Part shown: one piece after another, positions 33,514 through 46,313 of the stretch
How the letters are laid out: each line of letters starts with the position of its first letter
Position numbering within the stretch: position 1 is the first letter of the stretch
Origin: Whitmania pigra
Lineage: Eukaryota; Annelida; Clitellata; Hirudinida; Haemopidae
DNA length: 64,000 nucleotides
Direction of reading: 5' to 3'
NCBI GenBank assembly: GCA_021613335.1
Contig: JAJTWR010000377.1
Location: 1-64,000, forward strand
Position numbers and translations under genes: made by a program
The notes under the pieces: model-generated
The model's input: the letters and a program-made list of their open reading frames with translations, nothing else
The model's database searches: none
Told to the model about the DNA's origin: nothing

Positions 33514-34565
33514 CTACTTTCTCTTTTCAACTTGGATCTTTATGCCATTTTTAGCTCTCATAGTCACCGGTTCAAACTTCAAAGGCACCTGAAGTCAAAC
33601 AAGTTTGGTGTATCTTTTTTATGTATGTTATTTACTGTTATTATTTTAATTAAATAAAAAATAAAATCTCACATTAAAATTTGGCTTCGGCAGAATAAAA
33701 TCACCCTAACCTTGGTCCTGCTGTGTACATCCTTATATCTCAGAGAAGCACATTTCCAAATACTCCATATCTTTGATGGAATCATAAGTTGGTTCAGTCT
33801 AAATTTTATAGTAATAAGTAATGAGCATATTGATCACTTTATTTTGATTAATAATGAGTTGTCTAAAAATGACTCTTTATTAATAAACAACTTATTTATT
33901 CAAATGTATTACATTTTTATTTCATCAGTTTTTTCACATTTTTAAATTATTGATTGTTTAACTAATGTAATTATTCACCTCTTCTCCCAGTTTTGCAATG
34001 ATTTCATCATAAAGTCTTTCTTGAATTTCAGGATAGAGGGCCATATCGTAGCCAAATAGAGAAAGTGCGTTTGCAGTTGTCTCAAAGCCAGCCAGAAAAA
34101 ATAAAAAACCTTGAGCTTGGAGGTCATCATTTGTCCGTCCTAGTGAAGCAATTATTAAAATAATAATAATACATAAAACTATAGTTTTGTTTTAATGTTA
34201 TAATTTTAAAAATTAGTTTACAAATTAACCACTGTTGGCATTAGCTGTTCCACAACTTTTTTCTGACTGGCTTTCACTTTTTTCATTTTCCATGTGAGCA
34301 GCAATCATTATTTGCAAGAAGTCAGTGTGCTCCTTTGAAAATTAATCATATTATGCATGCAAACATCTAGACGAATTTAGATAATCAATTGAACACAATT
34401 TGTTAAAAATTAGAAATTTTTCTTGATTAGGATGACATTTTAAATAACAAGAAAAGCAACATAATTCAAGTTATGAAACGAGGTAAACAAAAATCTTCAC
34501 AGAGGTTACAAATAAAAACAAAAGATGTTATCTAGTGCTCCTGCCAATATTATCAGTCTGCCAGA
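33514..34565 (-). pseudogene. Cytochrome P450 gene F, heme exons deleted
   Basis: Only the last exon (33514-33588), the ExxR exon (33711-33799), the I-helix exon (about 33980-34140) and the next upstream exon (about 34228-34335) remain. The intron after the last exon runs straight into the intron before the ExxR exon, so both the heme exon and the exon before it are gone. The ExxR exon also lacks one base at about 33735. Upstream it breaks off at about 34560, in the first bases of the next exon, and joins spacer. Sequence groups it with C and K. Confidence 0.88.
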
Positions 34566-35222
34566 CATTTTCAAGTTTTTCACAGTCGTAACTTCTCAGC
34601 TCTCAAAGTCCTGTAAACGGCAAGTTATTATCGAAGAGAGGCTAAGAGTGCTTTTAGCTCCAACAAAACATATTAACGTAAGTTAAACACCCTGGTATCA
34701 TTATCAAAAGTTTTTCTTTGAAAAATAAAGCACTAACGAAACTCATGAAATGGCATTATTTGGTGACTCTTATTTCAGTTTTTGCCTTACTTCGTTAATT
34801 GTCCTCTAGTTAATGATACTAATTAAACTATGGTAGACTTATGCTTGCGCAAGCTCTATAGGTATAATTCCAGCTTGAATTGTAGTTAGGTACACCATCT
34901 ATAAATGTTTATTTTTGTCATACTTTTAAAAGTTATAATAACTTTAGAACATGCCTACGTGGTTTTTATTTCAGATAGACTGACTCAGATTGAAATGTTG
35001 ACACAATAATCTCCAAATGTCTTAATCACATCTTTGAGTCCCACTCTCACTAATAAGGGTTTCTTAACACAAAATGTAAACAATAATTTCTTTTATTTTT
35101 TCTCAAAAATCTATTTTGTTAAAGACATAAAGCAATAAACTTATGCTAATCTTGTCTTTAGCAGGATATTGCTGTCACAATAAAAATTCAAATCAATACC
35201 ATGACTTTGAAGGGTTTTACAG
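34566..35222. other. Spacer between F and G
   Basis: It begins with sequence that lies 5' of genes C and K (the segment with 'gctaagagtgcttttagctc') and continues as normal P450 spacer. Non-coding. Confidence 0.7.
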
Positions 35223-38200
35223 CTACTTTCTCTTTTCAACTTGTATCTTTATGCCATTTACAGCTCTCAGAGACACAGGTTCAAATATCAAAGGCACCTG
35301 AAGTCAAATAGCAGTTTATTGCAACTTTTTACTCAACAATTTTATCTTTCTAAGAAAGTTTAATGGAATCAAAGCTAAATGGAATCAAAATTCACTTGTG
35401 TCTCAGAGCAGGCAAGAAATTTGAACTTCCTCATCATATTCACTATTGCCATTTTCAGCTCCAAGATGGCCAGTCTCATACCAATGCAGTTCCTGGGTCC
35501 AACTCCAAATGGCATGTATCTCAAAGGCTCAATCTTGCCTCTCACAGATGGAGCAAATCTGTTAATTATAAACATTTGTTTGTCAGCTTCAATTTCAAAG
35601 TATTGCTCAGCAACCAGTCCAACATGATGAAATAATAATATGAAACTAAAGCAATAAATTTTCAGACAGTTAAAGTTTGTAAATAAATAATCATCAAAAA
35701 ATATTAATTCACAAACAAATTAAGACATTACTCAAATTAAGTTATCTGTTTGATGGATATAGCTTTAAATAAATAAATGCAGAAGCATAAAAACCTTTCT
35801 GGGTTAAAAACTTCTGGTTTCTCCCAGTATTCAGGATCATTTTGTAATGCATAAATTGGAATAATAATGTTCATACCTTTAGGAATGAACAAACCATTGA
35901 TGGTCACATCTCTAGATGCAACTCTGTCAGTTCTGCCAAATTTATGTAATTCACAAATGTGATTAATTAATAAATTTTATTAATAAAACATTTCGTTTAT
36001 TTAAATAAAAAATAAAATCACATAATAAAATTTGGTTTCAGGATATTAAAATGGTATTAACCTTAGTGATGCTGGGTACATCCTTAAAGTCTCAGAGAAG
36101 CACATTTCCAAATACTCCATATCTTTGATGGAATCGTAAGTTGGATCAGTCTAGATTTTATAGTAATAAGTAATGAGCATTTTGATCACTTTATTTTGAT
36201 TAATAATGAGTTGTATAAAAATGAGTTTCTATTAATATAACTTACCAATTTACCAATTCAAAGGTGTTTAAATTTTTATTTCATCGGTTTTGTCACATAA
36301 ATATTGATTGTTTAAGAAATTTAACCTCTTCTCCCAATTTTGCAATGATTTCATCATAAAGTCTTTCTTGAATTTCAGGATAGAGGGCCATAATGTAGCC
36401 AAATAAAGAAAGAGTGTTTGTAGTTGTCTCAAAGCCAGCCAGAAAGAACATAAATCCTTGAGCCAAGAGTTCATCATTTGTTAATCCTAGTAAATCAAAT
36501 ATTAAAATAATCAGCTGAAATGTAATTTAACATGTTAAAATTAATTTATAAATTCACCTCTGTTGACTTTAACTGTACCAAAATTCTTCTCTGACTGGCA
36601 ATCACTTTCTTTATTTTCCGTGTGAGCGGAAACCATTATATGCAAGAAGTCAACATGGCCCTTAAAAATTATTCAGGTTGCATGAAATTGAAAATAATGT
36701 TCAAACAGCATTGAGATTTCAATCACTTAGAATTGCATTAGTTACATTATCAGCAACACAACTCAACTCGTCAACAAGCCTAGTCTGAATCACCATGGAG
36801 TTTAAAACGCACATTTTTTAAACGTCATTGCTAACATTTTTAGTCAATCCAATTTGTCTTTCCTTAGCAGCTCTGTCAACCACATTGCAGAAAAAGTTTA
36901 TTGGAGACTTCTCAAAAACGCTGAATCCATATTTCTCAAAGAAATGGTAGAGCATTGGAGAGAACACTGTGAGAGTGATGAAATAATAAGTACAACATAA
37001 AATAATCAGAACGATCGCACATATATATTAGGTTCAAGCTTGCTGCATTCCGCTCTGTGTGATTTGAGTGTATAAAAATGTAGTTTGAAAAGGATATATA
37101 ACAAAAAAAGACAAGCAAAACCAATACACCACTATTTCAAAATTCACAATTATAATGACTGAATGCATCTCACAATTACATAAAAACAACTTACTGAACA
37201 GCAGCATGGGGCCATTGAGCTTGAACTTGAACAATGTGGCATTCGTGACAAATTCATTTTTGGGATCGTTATGGGAATCAATCTGAATGCCAAAAGCAGT
37301 GCTGGCAATCACATCCATTGTATAAGTTCCACACAACCTTAAGTTTTTTTAACATATTAAAAGCTATAACTATTTAGTAGTTTACCAATTTCTAACTCAA
37401 ATATTAAATCATATGATATTGAGTTGAGGAGAGAGTAAAAATACAAATTAATTTTCAAATATAATGTCTCACTCTCTGAAATCAAAAACTTTTCCAGAAT
37501 CAGCTTTTTTAGAGAGATTTACACAGAGAGTGTCACAACACTGACCCAAATGTGGTGATACCTAACACAAAAAGCAAAATAAAAGTACAATAACATATGA
37601 CAATACATTATCAGGGCATGATAATGAAAGCAGTAAATAACTTTAAAATATTTATAATTAGGTATGTCGTACGTTTCTGCCTTAACAGGATTGTTATTCT
37701 AAAATTATTTTAATCAGTTCTAGATGCTCAAGTGCTGCTGTACAAGTAACTTTAAATTACCTTTCTCAACTTTCCACTACTGAAAGTTGGAGTTAGGATG
37801 CCCCTGACATGCTTCCAATGGTCATCTTTTAAAAGTAAAACCATCTTGTCAAGTGGTGGTCCAAGGAATCCCAAATCAACACGATTTGGAAAGAGATGGA
37901 AGTCTTTTATCAAGATTTGCTTCAGGATTTGGAGATCATGGATGACGAGGGTTGGACTATAGCCAAAAAAACACCTTAAAATGTACAGTAAAAAAGAAAT
38001 GTTTTAGAATCACGAAACAATATTATGATTATAAGTAAAGTTGTGCCGCTGCTGACTAAATTTGTTAACACAAAAAAAATTGTTACCCTACTATGGGTCC
38101 ATACTTTTTCTTCAGTTCCAAATCATATTTTATCAGACCCTGGAGATAAATTTTAAAATAACCTAATTTTATTCTGATATAGTGTTGTTTACTAATCTAG

Positions 38201-38555
38201 ATTTAATTAATCAACCGTTTATATCATTGATAAGGAAAAATTTATACGATGGACTGGATTCCAAGGAAGTTCCCCAAAACAGGTATGGGTCTTGGCCCTT
38301 TGATCCCCAACCTTCTGAAGATCCCAAAATTCCATGTGGCATATCTGAATTTTTATGTTACTATTTATTTTTTTTTTAATTTGCTGATATTCTCCAACTT
38401 CGTAAATAAAACTTATAAATGTTAAATATAAAAATGCTTTTAATCTCCATAGCAACAAATTGTAATCACTTGTAGCATCCAATAATTAATGTAATTCCAA
38501 TTAATATCCAACTCGACAGCCAACTCGGCTTCAAAGCGTCAATCTTCTCGAGCAT
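35223..38555 (-). CDS. Cytochrome P450 gene G (CYP3 clan, CYP3A-like), intact
   Basis: The same 13-exon plan as gene D, with start at 38555 ([16 protein letters not shown]) and stop at 35223-35225. All splice sites I checked are kept and no frame break was found. Length is about 513 residues, because the exon with [14 protein letters not shown] lacks one codon (FVTNATLFKF in place of ATKLFKF). Motifs: anchor [26 protein letters not shown]-helix AGFETT, SETLR, and heme loop [10 protein letters not shown]. It differs from D by SPTLV after the third exon boundary and by PASLR after the ExxR helix. It is likely a functional paralogue of D, and the substrate is unknown. Confidence 0.92.
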
Positions 38556-39000
38556 TTAATAAATACGAAATAGCGACCTAGCAAAAATTTATTTCGTTTA
38601 GCTTAGCTGAAGCTTGCGCTTTCAACCACTGCAGTTGCGGTCATAAGCAGACAATGTCTTTTAAATGACAGGTTATTGCACAACAGAGGCTAATAGTGAT
38701 GTAATATTCAAGAATAAATGAATGTAAACAAACTGGTGTCATTATCACAAGTGAGCTCTCTAAAAATAAATGAAGTAACTGAGCTCTTGAAATGAGGAAC
38801 TAAATAATTAATTATAAAATCCACTCAAAGAGTGAAATTACATGAAATTAGTTTTCTCTGAATTTAAAGAAACTCGTTCATATCTGATTCTGTAAACAAT
38901 CCTTGACATTCTACACTTTTCGAAGCTCGTAATCTCACAGCTTGGTGCCTCTTAATTCAGCTGTTGCCTTATGTCGTTAATCGACTCCTAACCTAGCGGT
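38556..39000. other. 5' flank of gene G and spacer
   Basis: It matches the 5' flanks of A, D and J. Non-coding, and it ends at the hAT-like insertion at 39001. Confidence 0.7.
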
Positions 39001-39269
39001 CGTTATGGCAATGACAAAATATTAGAAGCTACTTTAGCAAGAAGCCGTGATGAGCATGTACCTTTCCACCAGGCTATTGGTAGGACTCGCAGAGATGATT
39101 GCTAAACAAACTGCAATTGGGTTCAGCAACATCAAAACTTCATTTTTAAAGTTATAAATTTTTTGTTTTGTTTTTATGTTTTTTTTGTGTGTTTTTTTGT
39201 GTTGAAATATTTCAAAAAGAACAAAACATTTTGAAATAAAACAATTGAAATATTTCACGCTCACATCTC
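39001..39269 (-). mobile_element. Short hAT deletion derivative
   Basis: The right half, read on the minus strand (TGTGAGCGTGAAATATTTCA onward), and the LVERYM coding scrap both match the hAT element at 22433. The undisturbed spacer elsewhere joins 'gactccta' to 'ggt' directly (31300-31315). Here the octamers gactccta and tgctccta flank the insert, a decayed 8-bp duplication. Confidence 0.75.
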
Positions 39270-39633
39270 TGCTCCTAGGTTACTGTTATGCTAGACCATG
39301 GACTCCTAAATATATGTGAGTTTGATAGTGAACTTAATTTTCGATTATGTAAATCTTTATTCAATTGTTCAAGTAAAAAGTTTGTTAAAACTGATTCTAG
39401 TGTAAATTATAAAAGTGTTCAAGAAAAAATTAAAAAATTATTAAGTTAAACATGGTGTTGTTTTACAAGTTTCTATATAAAATCTGAAATATGCTCATAT
39501 CATATAGAGATGGATGGCCTCCCGATGTATGGCTTGAATACAGTTGGTTTATTTATTTATTTATTTGATTATAGTCCGTTGCATAACTCAGATGATTTGG
39601 ACATGAATACAGTTGGCAGTCCTGATGTATATA

Positions 39634-41005
39634 CAGTGCTAGAAATGTTGTTACGACATGCCCACTTTTCATGGATAATTTCCTTACAAATTAACATATC
39701 TTGATGAAATTTTCAGCAATTACGTAAAGCACCATTTGTAAGCATCGTGCAAAATTTCCTTTCGTATGGGTTAATGGTTCCCGTAAATTATGCAAATGAA
39801 CCATTTTTGGCCTGGAAATATTATTACGACAGTTTCCGGTTTGGACTCGTTTCATCAATTTCAAAGTCTCATTAGAAGGATCAAACATTAAATTGTCATT
39901 AAGAAGGCTATGTAAAGGAGTGTGAAATTCAAAACTTCCTTTTACATTCATTTCATCACGGGAAAGAAAGCAGGTTTGACAGAAGGAGAAAGAGGACAAG
40001 TTAAGGCCTTGGGGAAGGCAAACTATTCAATAAAAAAGATTGCAAATGAGTTGAATAGGTCAAGAACTGTCTTCAAATGTTTTTTGGATGATCCAGACTC
40101 ATATGGGAAGAAGTACAAGGGCGGAATACCGACAAAACTCTCGAATCAGATTCAGAGACGCCTCATCAGGGAGGCTTCCCAAAGAGAATTTTCGTGTAAA
40201 CAGCTAAAAGATAAGCTGGATTTGGATGTCCATGTTAGGACAGTCTGCAATTATCTTAATTCAAGTGGACAGCAGAGATACGAAATGCGAAAGCGAGCTC
40301 CAGCGTTGAAAGTCCATCACAAGAAAAAAACGCCTCTTCTGGGCTAAAGAGATGGTCAGCTACAGCGAAAGATGAGAACGCGTAATTTTCACAGAAGAAA
40401 AAAAATTCAACCTTGATGGGCCAGACGGCTATAAATATTACTGACATGATCTCAGAAAAGAAAGAGAGGTTTTTTTATATCAGAAAAAAAGGAGGCTCTG
40501 TGATGGTCTGGGGAGGAATTTCAGCATTTGGGAGGACTGAACTGGTTATTTTGAAAGGGAGGCAGGACTAACAGAAGTACATCTAAATGATCAAGGATCA
40601 TCTCCTTCCTTTTGCTGAAGCAAAACAACATGAATTTCAGCAAGATAATGCCCCTAGTCATGTTTCCAAGGCAACCAGAGCATATTTCCAGGAGTCAAAC
40701 ATGCAAGTGATGGACTGGCCGGCGTGTTCACCCGGCTTGAATCCGATTGAAAATGTCTGGGGCCTTCTTTTAAGATCAGTTTATGGCAATGGACAGCAAT
40801 ATAACACAGAAAATTATTTGAAAGAAGCGATTTGGAGCGCCTGGAGAAATTTGGATAAAAACATCATCAAAACACTGATTTTCTCCATGAAAAATAAGTG
40901 CATAGATGTTATTTCTAAAAAAGGAGGAATGACATCTTATTGAAACATTATTTCATTTAGTTTTAAATAAAAATGGGGACTGTCGTAACATTTTTTCTAG
41001 CACTG
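39634..41005 (+). mobile_element. Tc1/mariner-type element, 1372 bp
   Basis: The ends read CAGTGCTAGAAA with TGTTACGACA close by, in inverted orientation on both sides. They are flanked by TA at 39632-39633 and 41006-41007, the fixed target of Tc1/mariner. One transposase gene fills the element. Confidence 0.92.
39922..40943 (+). pseudogene. Tc1-like transposase, frameshifted
   Basis: The N-terminal frame (to 40347) carries a helix-turn-helix region (LTEGERGQVKALGKANYS, IANELNRSRTVFKCFL). At about 40345 the frame shifts, and stops follow. The DDE domain then shows VMVWGGISAFGR, FQQDNAPSHVS and SPGLNPIENVW. There are 34 residues between the second Asp and the Glu, which is the DD34E signature of Tc1. 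The first catalytic position reads TEEKKF, with Glu where Tc1 proteins normally have Asp. With the frameshift and that change, it is very likely inactive. Confidence 0.88.
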
Positions 41006-41529
41006 TATATGTGAGTCCGCTAGACCGATCGACCATCACACCGACTCTTTATAATTCAAGTTGGATTTTTAAAGAAATTTAAATTGATTACCTACTGCAG
41101 ATTACCTAATTAAATCTTTAAATTTTGCTTTAATCATCCTTCAAGTTAATAATGACAGTTACAATGGCATAGAAAATATATTAGATAACGTAATAACGTA
41201 ATATTCGTTGTAATGACACAGACATCAGCTGTTTATAGCTGAAAAATCATTACTCGAACAACGCACAATACCAGACCCTCGTTGCTTCTGATTTTATCAA
41301 AGGTTTTTTGCCTTTTTAAATGAATTTTATTAAATGAATTTTATTAAATGAATGTAAAAAGATTGCAATGACGAGCGTTGTTAAGTCCAGAATAAAACGC
41401 AATTCATACGTCTGTTAAATCTTGATACCCTTATGATATCTCAAGTGATCTTGCGAAATAATGAATGTGAAGCACATCGGCTAGCTGAAACAAACTACTT
41501 TTTTCCGATCTATGTGTCTAGATTTCAAC
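41006..41529. other. P450 spacer remnant
   Basis: It continues the conserved spacer that broke off near 39298 (for example the 'gactctttataattcaag' segment) up to the gypsy fragment. Nothing coding. Confidence 0.65.
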
Positions 41530-42360
41530 TTAGAAGATCGTAAGTTGTTGCATATATTTGCTAAAAGGTAATATAATTTTACAATTTTACACACAACATT
41601 CCTCCCCCTTAGTATTCATATTCCTTTAAATACGCTGGACCTCGGGCTCTGTAGCTGGAGTTGCTTCTTGTCCAGAATCTGAAGTCGCTGCTGAAGTATC
41701 CAGGGGCATCTCTTGTTGTAGGACTGCACGCTTTTTTAGGAACACATGGTGTTTTACCCCTTTTTCATCTGGAGTCTTTGCTCTGTATGAGACCTTCTTC
41801 AATGGTACTTCTTGGATGATAGCCGGTACCCATTCTGAAGTCGGACCGTAACTTCGGATGTATACAGAGTCGTCTGGAATAATCTCAAATTGCCAGTGTG
41901 CGTTTCGGCAATTTGCTTATCTTGTTGCAATTGTTTATCTTCGTAGTAGTCCGGATGCAAACGATTTAAACAATTTTGAAGTCGCCATCAGCAGCTCGGC
42001 AGGACTTGCTTCTGTAGCTGTTGATTTGAGAAGTTAGCAGGAAGCTTGTCAATCGTGATGCTAATCTCCATGCATGATTTTCGCAAGACTATTCTTAACA
42101 GTTTGTACTGTACGCTCAGCTTGACCATTACTGGAAGCATGGTAAAGCGAGACTGGAACAGGTTTCAATGCAAAATTAATGGAATTCAGATGACGAAAAC
42201 TGTGGTCCGTTGTCTGACACAATGGAATTGGGGATAACATGTGTGGCGAATAGGGCTCGTAGGACAGCAATTGTAGTTGTGTAATTGTATACTAATTGTA
42301 ACTTAGAAAATCGTAAGTTGTTGCATATATTTGCGAAAAGGTAATACAATTTTACAATTA
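41530..42360 (-). mobile_element. Gypsy fragment flanked by a 60-bp direct repeat
   Basis: A stretch of about 60 bases (with 'gttgttgcatatatttgc') occurs at 41530-41592 and 42302-42360 on either side of gypsy coding sequence. They could be LTR remnants of an internally deleted copy. In between, on the minus strand, lie the integrase core and the polyprotein tail. Confidence 0.65.
41640..42300 (-). pseudogene. Gypsy integrase core and tail, broken
   Basis: SIVSDNGPQFSSSEF carries the second catalytic Asp of integrase, and after a frameshift YHASSNGQAERTVQTVKNSL gives the Glu region. The tail reads SVYIRSYGPTSEWVPAII, the Gypsy-type 'V..R.YG...W.PA.I' signature, and ends with PATEPEVQ. The zinc-binding half and the rest of pol are missing. 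Confidence 0.8.
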
Positions 42361-42541
42361 TATTGCACTCGGCAATACACAACAACGTCATTTTTAAGTC
42401 CGATTCTAATCAGGCATAGTTTTTTAAATGAATTGATAACTAAGGTGCCAGTAATTTCATTAAAAGTAATTTTAAAAAAAATTTCAAAGAATATTTATAA
42501 AGCTGCTAAAGTTGTTGTCTGCGATAAGGAATTCTTCAACT

Positions 42542-45500
42542 TTAGTTTCTCATTTCAATTTGTATTTTAATGCCATTTTTAGGTCTCATGTTCATTGATT
42601 CAAATGTTAACGGTACCTGTAAGTAATTATTAAAAGTCACATTCAATAGATTTGAGATTTGGAATGTCATGCTTTCAACAAAATCAGTATTCTTACTTCC
42701 ATTTCCTGGCTGGAAAGTAATTTAAACTTTCTCATAATCTTCACTATCGCCATTTTCAGCTCCAAGATGGCCAATCTCATTCCAACGCAGTTTCTGGGTC
42801 CAGCCCCAAAGGGCATGTACCACAATGGTTCAATCTTGTTTTTCCCCGATAGAGCAAATCTGGAATTAAAAATTGTTTTATTTTACTTGGGTAAAAATAT
42901 TTTCAAGGTTAAAGTGGTTATTAAAAAAAGGTAATGAATGCCAATCATTATGAACAAGTTAAACCTTTCTGGATTGAAAACTTCAGGCTCTTCCCAATGT
43001 TCTGGATCATTTTGAATTGCTTGAATTGGTACAATTACCGTCATTCCCTTAGGAATGAAAATGCCATCAATGGTCACATCTTTGGCTGCAACTCTGTCAG
43101 TCCTGAAAATTTAAACACAGCTTATTGATTCGTTAGACGATTAACATTTTGAGACCATGTGTAAAGAAAATTGTTACTTATTTATTTATTTGTTTAAGTG
43201 AAAATTTAGAAACAAATTACCTGGGACCGGCGGGATACATTCTCAAAGTCTCTGAGAAGCACATTTCCAAATACTCCAAATTTTTAACGGTATCGTAGTT
43301 CGGCTCATCCTGAATTTTATATAATTTGTAGAAAATTAAAAAAAATCATTATTTATTTAAAATATTAATTATGATCATGACGAATTGCTAATCCAGAAGG
43401 CTGTTCTTAATGAACTTTTTTGTTTAATAAGTTTAATTTATTATATTTATTAAATTATTCATTAAATTATATTAAGGAAAGATCTAATGAACACAAAATA
43501 GGTTGAAAATGAACGTTAATTAATATGTGCATGGAATAAACAGGGATCTGCTGCTAAATCTTCACCTCTTCACCCAATTTCTGAATAATTTCGCAGTAAA
43601 GCCTTTCTTGAATTTCAGGATATAGGGCCATATTATAGCCAAACAGACAAAGCGTGTTGGCTATTGTCTCAAAGCCAGCCAGAAAGAATATAAACCCTTG
43701 GGCTAGGAGTTCGTCATTTGTTAATCCTGCATTTAGAAATTCAAATAGTCAAAAATAATAATTAATAATTCACAATACGCTGATGTGATTTTATGATTTT
43801 CTTGAAGTGCCAAGTAAATTTTAACATTAAGTTTCAATTATACCTTTTTTGACTTCGCTCGAACCAGCATTTATCTCGTTTTGCTTTTCAAATTCTTCAT
43901 TGTCCAGATGGGCAGTAACCATTATTTGAAGGAAATCAATCCGATTCTAGAGAATTAATCAGTCTCTTCAAATTGTTAATCAATTCTTCACTTATTAAAG
44001 TTTTTCAATATTTCTATATCACCATATTTTCAATGTTTCAATTGTTCAATGTCAAATACAGGTAAGACTCTCAATAAAAAGTAAATCATACAAATCAGAA
44101 GCAAAATCAATTGTTGCAAGATGAATATTTTTGTAACATTTTCAGATCCAATTTGCCTCTCCTTAGCAGCTATGCCGACCACATCGAGAAAAAAGTCATT
44201 TGTGGATTTATCTAACGCGCTGAATCCAAATTTCTCGAAGAATTTGTAAAGTGTGGGAGAAAACACTGCAGGGAAAAAATAAGTTCAGTACTAATTTCAT
44301 TCGTTCAAAGCTCACCAAAATGAAGCCATTGCATCTTTACAATTTAGCCAATTCATGACATCTGATGTCTAACTAATGTAATAACAAAACTAATGTAATC
44401 TTGCAAGCAGTAAAAAATTATATTTTACTGAATAAACTCACTGAGCAATAACATTGGACCACTGAGTTTAAATTCAAACAACTTGTTGGCATTTTTGACG
44501 AATTCATTTTTGGGATCGTTATGGGAATCGATCTGAATGCCGAAAGCTGCGCTCGCTATCACATCCATTGCGTACGCTGCACACAATCTTTTATAATTGT
44601 TTTAAAATTTTCTTACAGTATAAAATTGATGAGCAGTGGAGGCTAGATTTTGTCATTTAATGATCCAAAATTCAATCAGAAAATAAAGAATTTAATTAAG
44701 AATTTAAGAAACAATGCACTAAAATTTAAAGTCTCACTCTCTGAAATCAAAAACCTCTCCAGAATCAGCCTTGATGGAGAGATTTGCGCATAGAGTATCA
44801 CAGCACTGGATAAGATGACGATATCTGAAGAACACAATCGCATTGACATTTTGAAAAGATTTTAAATAAATAAGATGAACAACAATCGTGTTGTTAATGT
44901 TATTAGTAGTAATTTCTAAACTAATAACATAATTTACCATAAAATCTTAATTCATTAATAATTGAATTAGCGTTATGAGTGCAACATCGGTATAATAATA
45001 ACTTTACATCTAATACTCTCAAACAATAATATAACAACAATGATAATAATAACAATTGTCTCAATAAATATGCAGATGCAAATCAATGACCATCAATAGT
45101 ATAAGAGTTTTAATAATATTTTCCAAGATTCAGATTGAAATTACTTTCCTCATCTTTCCACTGCTGAACGTCGGACTAAGGATGCTTCTGATGCGCTTCC
45201 AATGGTCGTCCTTTAAAAATACGACGACCTTGTCCAGTGGAGGACTAGCTAATCCCAAATTCAAGCGATTTGGAAAGAGATGGAAGTCTTTTATTAAAAT
45301 TTGTTTCAGGATTTGGATGTCGTGGATGATAATGGCTGGTCGTTTGCCAATGAAACATCTTCAATCGAAATCTTGTGTTTTTACACATGTGCATTTGTTT
45401 TATATGATTTTATGAATTCAGTGTGTAATGTAATCTAAGTCAATTAAGTTAAATAACTCATTTAAAATTAAAAGACAAAGTATGGTGACACTACCAAGTA

Positions 45501-45784
45501 GGCGAAAATATTACCCTATTATTGGTCCGTATTTTTTCTTCAAATCTAAATCATACTTTAACAATCCCTAGAAATAAATGTGTAATCTAATAACATGAAG
45601 TCCTTGTTATTAAATTGTCAATTGTAGGGATAAATTATTTAATAATAGAAATCATAACAAAACAAAAGTTGAAATAATTGACAACCATGGACTGAATATC
45701 AAGCAAGTTCCCCAAAACGGGTAATGGTCTTGGTCCCTTAATGCCTAGTTTTTTGAAGATCCCAAAATTCCAAGTGGCGTAGCT
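42542..45784 (-). pseudogene. Divergent cytochrome P450 gene H, lacking exon 1
   Basis: Twelve of the 13 exons are present, from the proline-rich exon (about 45690-45784, KGPRPLPVLGN) to the last exon (42542-42615). Motifs: SETLR, heme loop [11 protein letters not shown], and FIGKRPAIIIHD. The I-helix reads AGFETI, so the last Thr/Ser of the usual AGxxT(T/S) motif is Ile. The anchor exon is absent, because the upstream sequence turns into a 3' remnant of another P450. The exon at 44733-44827 is two bases short against its relatives at its 5' end, which breaks the frame. Its exons differ much more from D, G, J and L than those differ among themselves. The other exons are so clean that the loss seems recent, or a different first exon is used. 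Confidence 0.8.
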
Positions 45785-45819
45785 GAAATGACAATTATTA
45801 AACAAGTGATAAAATGCTT

Positions 45820-46313
45820 TTTACCTCTCATAGATAGTGGTTCAACTGTCATAGGCACCTGAAGCCAAGCGGCAGTTTACAATAGCCTAATATTTACTCA
45901 AACACTTTAACTTGCTAAGCAAGTTTATGAGTTAAAACGAAATCTAAAGTCACTTGTGTGTCAGAGCAGGCAAAACATTTAAACTTCTTTATCATTTTCA
46001 CAATACCCATTTTTAACTCCAAGATGGCCTGTCTCATTCCGATGGAGGTCCTTGGTCCAACTCCAAATGGCATGTATCTCAAAGACTAAATATTGCTTTG
46101 TACAGATGGAGCAAATCTGGAAATAAAACAATTGTTTCGGTAATTCCACTTTGCAAATATTGCTCACCAATCAGTCCAACTTTCCAATAAATAATAACAT
46201 GATTCTTCTACTAAAAAGCGATGGATTTCGAGACATTTGAAGCTTGTTAATAGATAATCATCAATTTAAATATCAATCCACCAACAAACTAAGACTCAAA
46301 TAAAGTCTAACGC
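45820..46313 (-). pseudogene. Cytochrome P450 relic I (last exon and heme exon)
   Basis: It holds a fragment of a last exon (about 45826-45870), then a heme exon (about 45950-46120) with an in-frame stop before [11 protein letters not shown]. The heme-binding Cys is lost (GPRTSIGM where relatives have GPRNCVGM). Intron sequence continues to 46313 and then stops matching. The relic lies directly upstream of gene H. Confidence 0.8.

Noticed and set aside
35363..35635. Plus-strand open frames over the P450 heme exons (also at 27609, 50676 and 62578)
   Set aside because: They are antisense shadows of a conserved exon and recur only because the exon recurs.
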